A stretch of DNA of 41,432 nt, from the NCBI RefSeq assembly GCF_000281045.1, contig NW_008246091.1, forward strand, positions 492,938 through 534,369, in the 5' to 3' direction. The notes under the pieces were generated by a model. The model had not been told where the DNA came from. It did not search any database and saw only the letters and a list, made by a program, of their open reading frames with translations. This stretch comes from Saprolegnia diclina VS20 (lineage: Eukaryota > Oomycota > Saprolegniomycetes > Saprolegniales > Saprolegniaceae). Of this stretch, positions 31,598-40,396 are shown piece after piece; position 1 is the first letter of the stretch; every line of letters begins with the position of its first letter. The translations under genes and the position numbers were made by a program.

Positions 31598-32838
31598 CTA
31601 GTCAAACTGGAATTTGGACGTGGACGACGGCCGGCGCACGCGCTTGGTCGCACCAGGTGTCCCGGCCGCGACAAAGTTGTGCGTCTTGAGCAGTCGAAGA
31701 GGAATGTCGCGCCTAGAGTGTACGAAATTAGCTCGTCAATAGGATAACGTTGTGGAGAATATTGAGCTCTACCCAATGGCCATGTTGACGTTGAGCCGCC
31801 GCAAGAGGTCTTGGATGGCAGCGCGCTGCGCCAAGGTCGTGGCGGCGCTCGAAATGTGATTCGTTGCATAATACATGAGCGGCGCTTCGACGGCCATGTC
31901 GGCCGAGCACTTGAGGTAGCGCAGCACGAGCTCGTACACGTTGCAGCGGCACGCTGTGTGGAGGTCGAGGAGGACGCTTGGCAGCGGCGGCTATGCAGAG
32001 ACCATACAGTCCACACGTCCGAAGACAAGTTGTACAACAACTACGTACCAATAAATAAAATGACACCAAGAGACCATCCGACTGCATCGCAAAGAGCACG
32101 CGCGTCTCGTAGTAGGACAGGTCGTCGCGCGTGGTGCGGCGCGCGCGGCCGTGCCCCAAGAGCGCAAGCCGCCAGTGCTCGATCATGGCGCCGTTCCAGA
32201 TATCGCGGTTGACGTGAAAATGCAATTTGGAGAGCTGGTGCTGCACCGACGCCGGCTGCTGCGCGGGCGCCGTGTCGGCCGGTGTCGGGACCGCCACGAG
32301 GCCCTGGAGCACAACGTAGGCAATGTGGCGCAGAAACGATGCAATCGACGAGTACGACTCGAACACGCGGAGCGGCTTGGCCTGGAAGAGAAACCAAAAC
32401 GGTCCTCGCCGCCAGACCCACGCGACAGCGGCCAAGAGCCCGCAGACGCCCGTCACGAGCTGCGTCGCCTTGAAGTAGAACGTCGATGCAAACGCATACC
32501 GCAGCTACCATACACCCGCGCATGAGACTAGTACAATGCATGCAGCGTGGGCGTACGAGCGCAAGCTTGGCCGACGCGTACAGCGTCGCTATGAGGCAGC
32601 GCAAGACCGGCGACAGCCATGGCACACGCGTTCCGCGGAGGCAGTGCGCGGCGATCGCGACCCAGAGCACGGTAGCGACCGTCTCGGTGATGAGAAAGTA
32701 GATGGAGAAGAGCTCGATGTCAATGGGCTCGGGCGCCGACGTCCGTGGCGGGCCCCACGGCGCCGCTCGGCCGCCGCCGACGTCGGCAAACGGCCCTCGG
32801 CGGACAATGAGCATCGGTGGCGAATCTTTTTTTGCCAT
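31598..32838 (-). CDS. Unrecognised multi-pass membrane protein
   Basis: Four exons on the minus strand: 32838-32557, 32504-32049, 31990-31773, 31712-31598; 356 aa. I do not recognise the family. The start (MAKKDSPPMLIVRRG) is hydrophilic. Three to five hydrophobic helices follow: FSIYFLITETVATVLWVAIAA, CLIATLYASAKLALLRYAFAS, LVTGVCGLLAAVAWVW and SFLRHIAYVVLQGLVAV. A Pro/Ala/Gln-rich loop leads into a soluble half: FHVNRDIWNGAMIEHWRLALLG, LSYYETRVLFAMQSDG and ELVLRYLKCSADMAVEAPLMYYATNHI. The end is basic. Intron phases and the continuous open frame argue for a real gene. The second donor has two in-frame options (14-15 nt apart in effect on six residues). Organellar or ER envelope placement is possible but unsupported. 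Confidence 0.72.
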
Positions 32839-33506
32839 TTCGTTGGCCAATCCGCAGCGAGACGTTGACGAACGGGCAATCCTGTCACACCGCGTGAACC
32901 TATCACGAGTGTCTCAGCCTGGCCATCGGCCGGGTCGATGACAGGGTCGATGACAGGGCCGACGACAGGGCCGATGACAGGGTCGATGACAGGGTCGATG
33001 ACAGGGTCGATGCATTCCGGGCTGGAGTGCAGCATTCTTGGCTTGGAATAAGGTATGAGAAAACGGCGGTTTCGACTAAAATTCTGTACTATCCACTGTC
33101 TGCGCGACGGCTGCCATGCGTGTTGGCAAGACGCAAGAATAAGAAATGATATGACTCGAGTGCGCGAGTGTCTGCACCACAAGTCGGCAACACGAGGTGG
33201 CGACTGCGTACGCACTGCCGCAAACTGTGCTGCGTGGGCGCACGACGCGTTTCCGTTCTTTACGTGCACGGCACGCGGCCTGCCACGTCACGTGAGCGAC
33301 TCGTGGGAAGTGCCACTTGGGTCCGTCACAACAAACGACGTTGGGGCAGCTCGTTTTGGCGACGGCGTCTCGTACACTGTCGTAGACGCGTCTGGTCATC
33401 CGTGCATACACTGTAGGTCCACCGACGACGAAGTTGCCAAAGCCACTGGTGCAAAACACACTCTCTTCGCCTTGTACTACGTTATCGCAAGGGCTTTGAC
33501 GTGGCT
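32839..33506. other. Intergenic region with minisatellite
   Basis: About 670 bases between the membrane-protein start and the dehydrogenase-fusion stop. Besides the 12-bp tandem repeat listed separately, I see no gene. Confidence 0.4.
32932..33012. repeat. 12-bp minisatellite, six full copies plus a partial
   Basis: Unit ACAGGGTCGATG repeats at 32941, 32953, 32965, 32977, 32989 and 33001, with variants ACAGGGCCGACG and ACAGGGCCGATG. A 9-base partial copy precedes it. The period of 12 would keep a reading frame, but there is no credible gene around it. Confidence 0.93.
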
Positions 33507-35617
33507 TTACCACTCGGAGCGAAGGTAGTCCTTGAAGAACTGGCCGGCAGCAAACGTAGGCGGCGACACTTGAAAGCCGCCAAAGATCGGGTCCAGAATG
33601 CGCGCGGCCGCGTCGATTTCGTCCAGCGGCGTCTATGTCGCCGCCGCCTGAGTGGCCCGTCTGGTTTGGAGGAGGTATATGTACCTGAAAGTTGTGCTCC
33701 TTGGCGATCGCTTGGGCCTTCTCGCGCGGGTTTTCATCGTTGATCCAGCCCTACCATCGTGTCATCTGAGCCACGGGATACATTGTCGTGACGCGCACCG
33801 TGTCGACCGAGTTCATGTAAATGCCGCGCGTCGCGAGGTCGTCGGCGCACGTGCGCGTCATCATGTTGACGGCCGCCTTGGCCATGTTGGTGTGCGGGTG
33901 GTGCGGCGTCTTGTAGCGGTAAAACTTGCCTTCCATCGCCGAGACATTGATGATAAACTTTTGCGCGTTCGGACTCTATCGCGATCGTCTCCAGTCCACC
34001 GAGATACGTACACTGTTGTCATACCTCGGCAAAGAGCTGGATCGCGCGCTTGTTGAGGATGAAGGGTGCGAGCGTGTTGATGGCAAACACCTCGGCCAGC
34101 TCTGGTCGATACAGAATGAACGGCGAGACAGGGAGCGAGATGTCGAGGCTACCTGGCGACTCGACGTGGTCGATCTTGAGCTTCCACGAGTTGGTGCTGC
34201 GCAAATCCACCTGCTGCGCGTTCGTATCGAGCTGCGCCACGGGAAACAGCGTCGCCTTCTCGTCGTTCGGCAGCGCGTCTTCCGAGTGCACTGGGAGCTG
34301 CGACATTTCCGCCGACTTGGACGTCGACGCGAGCCCCGCCGTCGTCGCGAGCGATGACGGTTCAGACGTCCCGAGCATGAGCGGCCCCGACGACTACGTA
34401 TGCATATCGATGGTAGTGTGCTCAATATTGTCGATATTGTCGATATTGTACCTGGACCGTATGTTGGAACTTGGCGTTTTCCTTGAGGATGCCTTGGATC
34501 GACAGCGGCTTTTCATCGAGGCGCGTCCGTTCGTTCTCGAGGAGGTGCTAGACAATGCATGTGTGAGACTATTGCATGTGTACATGCGTGCTGTTGTACT
34601 TGGTAGTAGGCGGTCGGGCGACGAATGGTCTGCGTCGCATTGTTGATGACAATGTCGAGCCAGCCAAAGAGCTGGCCAATGTTGGTCATGAACGCTTCGA
34701 CGCCGGCCAAGTCGCGCAGGTCCATGCCGTACACGTGCAGGCGGTCCTACCATAATTCAAGATGTTTCCGAGATTTTCCAAGCGATTTCAAATCTCATTG
34801 CGAAACGTACCTTCCAGCTGTCGTAGTCGGGCTCCTTGGCGTACCGAATGGCCGCATCGTGCGGGAAGCGCGACGTCGCGACAACAACGGCGTTGGCGCG
34901 CAGCAGCTTGAGCGCCGTGTGGTACCCAATCTTGACGCGCGCGCCCGTGACGAGCGCCTTGTAGCCTTTTTGTCGGTCAGCCAACGGACGAGCATGATGG
35001 CCAGCTGTACCTGTGAGGTCGGCAGATTGAAGCCGCTTCTCAAAGTTGAGCGTCGCGCACTCGGGGCAGAGCTGGTCGTAAAAGTGATGCAGCGTGTCAA
35101 AGCGTTTCTTGCACACGTAGCACGACCGGAAGCCATGGAGCTGCGGCTCGTCGTCCTCGCCGGCCATGGGCTCGTCGGGCGTGTCCTCGATCGCTTCGTT
35201 TGCGAGCAGCGGCACGGCGCCGTCCGGGATTTGCGGAAAGGCCGGGTTGGCGGCCGTAAGGCTGTCGAGTGCATCGAGGCGCTGCTTGCGGAGCTTCGTG
35301 TTGTTGATGAACTGCCGGTCGAGCGCGGCAGCTTGGGCCACCTTGCGCTTCCGCTCCTGCTTCTTGAGCCGCTTCTGGTCATGCGTCTGCACATCGTTGC
35401 CGTGGAAGACGCGGCTGCGGATATCCTCGCAGAGCGGCAGCACGGCCTTGCGCAGCGCCTTGAACTGCGGCAGCTTGAAGGATTCGAGGTCGTTGCGGAA
35501 GGTCTCAAGCACGCGGATGCATGTCGCCAGCTCCGCCGGGTCAATGGCTGGCGCGGTCGTGTCAATGGCCGGCGCGGTCGGGTCACTGGCCGGCGCGGTC
35601 GGAGGTGCGTCCGCCAT
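33507..35617 (-). CDS. Zinc-ribbon / short-chain dehydrogenase fusion protein
   Basis: Eight exons on the minus strand: 35617-35011, 34965-34811, 34746-34600, 34547-34452, 34393-34025, 33975-33799, 33750-33685, 33632-33507; 580 aa. An Ala/Pro repeat leader and a basic helical region ([11 protein letters not shown]) precede a four-Cys ribbon (CYVC at 166-169, CPEC at 184-187). A Rossmann-fold SDR domain follows, with [16 protein letters not shown] (nucleotide loop), [16 protein letters not shown] and [10 protein letters not shown] (Ser470). The usual catalytic Tyr-x3-Lys appears as [11 protein letters not shown], so Thr487 stands where Tyr is expected while Lys491 is kept. An insertion of about 100 residues sits between the NNA motif and the active site. 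[12 protein letters not shown] follows the active site. Substrate unknown. The combination suggests a regulatory or atypical oxidoreductase, which is inference. Confidence 0.85.
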
Positions 35618-35975
35618 GATTCAAAGCTGCTCAAGTGATTGGTCCAGCCACATGCGCGGCCTGTGATTGGTCTGTTGGAGCATGGCAATGACTAATGGCA
35701 CGCCACCTAAGATGCGAGCCGGACAGTTGCGACGATCGTAGCAACACACGTGCAGTGCTTTACCCCCAAGCAGAGCTACTTGGCCGCACAAGGTGTGTCC
35801 ATCTTACATACATAGGAACTAAGCACTGTTGTTGGCACCACGGTAGTGGCGTACGGCGTCGTTTGCCATTAAAATGGCGTGTGTTTAGTCCATCCACGGC
35901 AACCGAACATCATCGTGGTCATGGCAGGTTGTCGCTAGTAGTATTGTAGCGCGAGGTCGCTTATATGACTTGAGC
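35618..35975. promoter_or_regulatory. Promoter region of the dehydrogenase fusion gene
   Basis: 358 bases. ATTGG (CCAAT on the minus strand) lies at about 35638 and 35666, 20-50 bases upstream of the ATG at 35617. Nothing else was seen. Confidence 0.45.
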
Positions 35976-36512
35976 CTAGTTGACGTTTTGGCTTTGCTGT
36001 GCGAGCTTGAGCTGGTCGGCCGACTGGGACACGCTGTTCTTGTTGAGTTGATTTTGGTCCGACGCGGCCGCTTCCTTCACGCGGTTGTGGCTCTTCTTGA
36101 AGATGATGAGCTTTTCGTAAAAAATGTCGCTTTGGTCGGCTTTCTTCTCGGCCGACGTGCCCGCGTTGGCCTTGTTGAGCGAGTTGGCTTCGTTCCGAGC
36201 CGACGAGCTCGCGACGGCGCCGGCGTTCGCGTTGGCGCCACCAAACGGAGAAATGTTGGCGCCATAGCCGTAGCCGCCGAGGCCGTAGCCACCACCAGCG
36301 TAGCCACCGCCGCCGTACCCTTCTTGCCCTTGCGGCGTCCGCGTCGCGTGATCCTCCGTGTCCGACGTATCTTCGTGCAGGTGGCGCAACGCACGAACGA
36401 TGTGCTGTCGCTCGGGCGACGACGGCCAGTGCTTGATCGACTGCACAATCCATGGCGCAGCGTTGGCGAATGCAAGTGCAGTGAGAAGGACGCACGTCGA
36501 AGTGCGACGCAT
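35976..36512 (-). CDS. Small secreted glycine-rich protein
   Basis: Single exon, 178 aa. The ATG at 36512 begins a clear signal peptide (MRRTSTCVLLTALAFANA), so I prefer it to farther-upstream in-frame ATGs. A short helical part (PWIVQSIKHWPSSPERQHIVRAL) is followed by a Gly/Tyr-rich block (EGYGGGGYAGGGYGLGGYGYG). An Asn/Ala/Ser region and a Lys/Gln-rich helical tail (DQNQLNKNSVSQSADQLKLA) end the protein. No catalytic motif. Glycine-rich secreted proteins of this kind can be wall or matrix components, which is only a suggestion. Confidence 0.75.
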   Translation of the reverse strand: MRRTSTCVLLTALAFANAAPWIVQSIKHWPSSPERQHIVRALRHLHEDTSDTEDHATRTPQGQEGYGGGGYAGGGYGLGGYGYGANISPFGGANANAGAVASSSARNEANSLNKANAGTSAEKKADQSDIFYEKLIIFKKSHNRVKEAAASDQNQLNKNSVSQSADQLKLAQQSQNVN

Positions 36513-36800
36513 GGTATCGACCGTAACGAGGTGAGCAAGCTGCAGAGTGACGTTGACTGAGGCGCTCGAGGGCGGCCATCGACACGCGCTCATTTTTTCT
36601 GTCCATTCTATAGTCTCGTCTCGCTCTCGACTAGTCAAGCGGCCTTTCTCTTAAATAGACCTCGCCTCTCGGTGGGTCGGGTCACTCGATGCTCGGTCGT
36701 TGACGCCGGCGTCGCTGCCAATCCTATCGTTTCAAGTTTGTATCAACTCGAAACGGTATCTTTGATTGGGGAATTGAGCACGATTAGAAAAGAACACTCT

Positions 36801-37861
36801 TTAAGATGGGGTCGACTGGCGGTCCAGCCACAGCACCAAGAGACGGTGCTGCTCTTTTTGGAGGCGGACAGCTTCGGCCGTCGCTGACCGCAAACTGTGC
36901 ACCGAGATGGCAAACTGCAGCATGACCGCGATAAAGACGCCGAGACAGATGAGGTTGGCCCACCGCATGTAGAGCAGCGACGCTTCTGGCGTCAACCCGG
37001 CGGGCTTGACAAGCTCCATAGGCTCCGAGATCGTCGTTGCCGGTGCGCCGGCAACCGGGTGGAGCTTGGCGTGGGCTTCGAGAGCTTTCTTGACCCAAAA
37101 CTGCATGATCTGCGCCGACTCGGTCTTGGCAAATCCTTCAATCTATCAAGTGCACTGTATCAATTTGCGATTGACTCGAGCGTTCACCGACCTGTCCTCT
37201 CAGCCACGTTGTTTTCGACCACTTAAGACGCATGCCACTCTCAACATGGCACTCGGTCGGACTGCGGTACGTGAAGACCCAGCGCGCTTCGGCGCGGAAG
37301 TAGTCGCAGTACGGTGCGTCCGAGACCGTCGATGTTGTGCTCACAATGAGCTGCGTGTCTTCTTCGTACACATAGCTATAAACATGACATGTTGTTGATT
37401 GCTCTGAGGATGACAAGCGAGGTACCGATGCACTTGAACCGTGGGAATCGAGCTTGGCCCAATGAAATTCTTCTTGTTGTGCGTAAAGCTCACACGGCGC
37501 TCGGCCATGAACGTCTCGGGCCGCTCGAACGCCGTGTACGTCACGGGCGATGTCGACCAGGCGCTGACGTCAATGTTGGTCTCGCGCACGAAGGTGAGGC
37601 AGTCGATTGTGAACTGCGGGTCGCGCCACAGCGTCTCAAAGACAAAGCGCAAGCTACGCCATGGCACGATCGAGCGGCAAACGTGCATGCACGTATGTAC
37701 CTGAGCGGCAACGCCTGCGTTAGCACCACGTCATACTCGTCGTAGAGCTGGTCGCGCGGCTTGGGCCCGGGCGCCGACACGGTGCGCACGAACGGCGCCG
37801 AGGCCGCGTCGGCGACTGCTGTCACCGGCACTGAGTACGTGCGTGGAAGGGACTTGGTCAT
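36801..37861 (-). CDS. VASt-domain membrane protein
   Basis: Four exons on the minus strand: 37861-37701, 37653-37426, 37375-37192, 37142-36801; 304 aa. The main domain (about residues 45-215) resembles VASt, the StART-like sterol-binding fold of Lam/GRAMD1 proteins. Supporting stretches are LRFVFETLWRDPQFT, RVSFTHNKKNFIGPSSIPTV, QLIVSTTSTVSDAPY, FRAEARWVFTY, LKWSKTTWLRGQIEG and FAKTES. A linker follows, then one membrane helix near the C-terminus (WANLICLGVFIAVMLQFAIS) and a basic helical tail. Known relatives move sterols at membrane contact sites and usually carry an N-terminal GRAM domain, which is absent here. The leader before the domain is short and Pro/Ala-rich. Sterol transport at a contact site is the best guess. 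Confidence 0.8.
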
Positions 37862-38940
37862 GGCGAGCGTCGGTCGAGCTGCGACTGCCAGGCGGACGCA
37901 ATATCTGGCAACTCCAACCGCCGTAACGGAAAAAGAGGGATTAGATAACACAACCGTGTTTGATTCCCGTTATCTAAGCTGCACGCAAGATTAGGAAAGG
38001 CCGATACGAAGTGCTTGGCGTCGTCAAAGCTGCAACGTCAACGGGCGGCTGAAGACCAGCCGAAATCGCCTCAAAACAAGCTCACCCGAGTCGGTCAAGT
38101 GCGCTGGATCTTTGGCTCGTGGTCGGTCGACGGGCAGTAGCACGTCCGAGCTGTCAACCTGTCTGGCACGACGCGGGCGTGGCAGCCATTACGTGATGCG
38201 GGTGACCATGGACTGATGGCCTCTTACCGGTCCATGGTGGTGGCGGTCTCCAACTCGCAGGCATCCGCCGCGCGGGTTAAATGCAACAGGCGCGATGGAG
38301 GCGGCTTCCGCGATCGCAGCAGTTGCTTGGTCGTCGAGATACGTGGCATCCTGAGACGTCAATCGAACGCAAGAACCGTCGGCGCGGCGTTCGAAGCGCT
38401 GCCTGGATCTGCACAACCAGGTGGCGCCACTGGCACACGTCGCGCTGGAAATCATTAATTGCCCTAAAAAGTACAACCGAGCTTTTTCCCACAACCGACC
38501 CATCGCAAAGTACTCCCGGAGCGTATTTATTCACTTGGGTCACTCGGAGACACTGCGAATGGCCTAAACACTCAGAGAAGCGCGAGAGAAGACCCGACGC
38601 CGTGCTGCATGGTCTGGCGCGGGGCGCCGTCTATGCAGGTGCTGGCGATTCTATTGAGATGCTTTTGAGTTTTTTTTCGGGAGATTCAGTTGGATTTTTA
38701 GCCAATCCAAAGCGCTCATTGCGGAATGCAGCGATAACATTGGCTGTTTTCATCCAATAAAAAGGCCCAACACGCGCCACGCTCAATGCTCGCCGCGTGT
38801 GACACACAACGGTGTAACGTACTGCATAAGGCAATGCAATTACAGCCTCTTTAGGGCCAGACCGCGGGTAGAAGCGCAGCTCGGACATCTCGACTACGCA
38901 CGCTCCAGTCTCTCATTTCCGCCAGCCTTCGCACCTCATC
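37862..38940. other. Divergent intergenic region, 1.1 kb
   Basis: Between the VASt gene start (minus) and the small basic gene start (plus). It contains an inverted repeat: TTAGATAAC at 37941-37949 against GTTATCTAA at 37969-37977. On the minus strand 38189-38503 is open (ending SMVTRIT) with a protein-like middle part (TSQDATYLDDQATAAIAEAA), but I could not link it to a gene. A CCAAT at about 38754 precedes an A-rich run. Confidence 0.4.
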
Positions 38941-39525
38941 ATGAACCGCATGGACAGCCTTCGTTCGATGGCCACGAGCGCCGGGTCGATGGCGCGCACG
39001 ACGGCGTCGACCGCTGGCTCACTCGCGTCGTCGGCGATGCTCGGTGCCAAGGTTGCCGCGCCCGTCATCAAGGAGAAGGGCAAGTACGTGTGCACGCAGG
39101 CCGGCGTTGCCGCCTCCATGGGCAAGTCGACGCTCGAGAGCAAGCTCAAGAAGGTGCAAAAGTCATCGACGTACCAGAATCTCCGCCAACGCCTCCCGAC
39201 GTGGACGCCGGGCACCAAGGGCGGGGACGACGCTGGCGCGCAAAACTTTGCATCGACGGAAAAGGAGTACTTCAAGATGGACCCTGCCGCCGCCAAGCAG
39301 CAGATGCGCCGGTCCAAGTCCGAGCGCCGCACCTCGTCCAAGGATTCGGCCAAGCCGCGATCGCTCGCGCGCACGACGACGACGGTGGCCGAGGCCGCGC
39401 CCGTGGCCGCGCCGGCACCCGAGCCCAAGCCGGCCAAGACGTCGAGTCTCGTGAGCGAGCGCATGAAGGCGTTCGAGGTCAAGCCTATCTCGGTGCGGAA
39501 AACGAGCACCGAAATCGCCTTCTAG
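38941..39525 (+). CDS. Small basic hypothetical protein
   Basis: Single exon, 194 aa, not recognised. It starts MNRMDSLRSMATSAGSMART. The N-terminal half is Ala/Ser/Thr-rich with short amphipathic stretches (MLGAKVAAPVIKEKGKYVCTQ, KSTLESKLKKVQKSSTYQN). The C-terminal half is low-complexity and basic (QMRRSKSERRTSSKDS), then Ala/Pro-rich (AAPAPEPKPAKTSS). The ATG follows a pyrimidine-rich leader, and codon use (strong G/C third positions) matches the neighbours, which argues for a real gene. Serines in RRSKSERR-type contexts could be phosphorylated. No function can be given. Confidence 0.65.
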   Translation: MNRMDSLRSMATSAGSMARTTASTAGSLASSAMLGAKVAAPVIKEKGKYVCTQAGVAASMGKSTLESKLKKVQKSSTYQNLRQRLPTWTPGTKGGDDAGAQNFASTEKEYFKMDPAAAKQQMRRSKSERRTSSKDSAKPRSLARTTTTVAEAAPVAAPAPEPKPAKTSSLVSERMKAFEVKPISVRKTSTEIAF

Positions 39526-39899
39526 ACGCCTCGTCGTTGTATGTTTGTATCTCCGTTCACTATTTACACGATCCTACTTCTCAAATTTCTGTTGCATTTT
39601 GCATGCCACTCCCTTGAAGTTACGCTCCTTGGTGCTACCGGTAGTTGGACCGCATGTAGATCACTGTGCCAAGCCCATGACAGGTATGTGTCACGCATTC
39701 AAACTGTCAGTCAGAGCGTCCAGTGAGTGACACGTTCTCGGCTCCTACGGCCACGCCAAAAGCAGAATACAGGCGCTGCTTCGACCGAGCTTCGGCTTGA
39801 ACCTGTCCTAACCTCTGACGTGGCAGCACCGCGTGCGTGTACGGTGGCGTCTATTTTTAGATCCAAGTGTTCTGGCGTCCGTCGATCGGAGGTTGCAAG
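39526..39899. other. Intergenic region without recognisable features
   Basis: 374 bases from the stop of the small basic gene to the start of the ubiquitin-like gene. Nothing recognised. Confidence 0.4.
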
Positions 39900-40359
39900 A
39901 TGCCATCGGCCACAACGATCACGCTGCACGTCGTGCTGCCCAAGGGCGGGCGCGAAGAGCTGGTCGTCGGCCACGACGAGTCGGTGCGCGTTCTCAAGCA
40001 GCTCCTCATGGCGCGGACCGGCCTCGCCCCGGACGAGCAAACGTACGAGCGTCTTCGCCCCCTTTGAGATTGCGACTCTTTGTTCTTATAGGCTGTACTT
40101 CAAGGGCATGCTACTCGACGACGACGTGGTGCTGTCCTTTTACGATATTGCGGATGGCTACACACTGCGCCTTGGTCGGACGCGCGGCCGGTCGCACCTC
40201 GTGTCGACGCTGCACGTGCGCACACTGAAGGCTCATCCACCTGTGGCGCTGCGCGGGCTCAAGAGCTGGCGCGCCGTCGTGCGCAGTGTCCAGTGGATCG
40301 TCTGTCTCTGGCGGGCGTCAACTAGTCGCCGCGGTACGAGCGTTGAGTTAGTGCTTTAA
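39900..40359 (+). CDS. Ubiquitin-like domain protein
   Basis: Two exons: 39900-40042 and 40092-40359, with a 49-nt intron; 136 aa. The first ~75 residues fit a ubiquitin fold: ITLHVVLPKGGREELVVG (strands 1-2), ESVRVLKQLLMARTGL (helix), then across the splice EQTLYFKGMLLDDDVVLSFYDI and DGYTLRLG. The last block parallels the DYNIQKESTLHLVLR region of ubiquitin. The C-terminal ~60 residues are basic (TRGRSHLVSTLHVRTLKAH) and lack a Gly-Gly end, so this is probably a domain protein rather than a conjugated modifier. Its partners are unknown. Confidence 0.78.
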
Positions 40360-40396
40360 CGACTCAACGGTAGTAGGGACCTGCCGAAAACTATCG

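Noticed and set aside
33751-33798. In-frame TAG in the dehydrogenase fusion, looking like a nonsense mutation
   Set aside because: A 48-nt GT...TAG intron removes it and restores [12 protein letters not shown] in frame.
38189-38543. Possible gene fragment on the minus strand
   Set aside because: The protein-like stretch is short, has no family match and no convincing start, exon chain or neighbour; left as an observation only.
38631-38888. 85-aa minus-strand open frame next to the small basic gene
   Set aside because: No signal peptide, domain or splice structure, and it overlaps a likely promoter.
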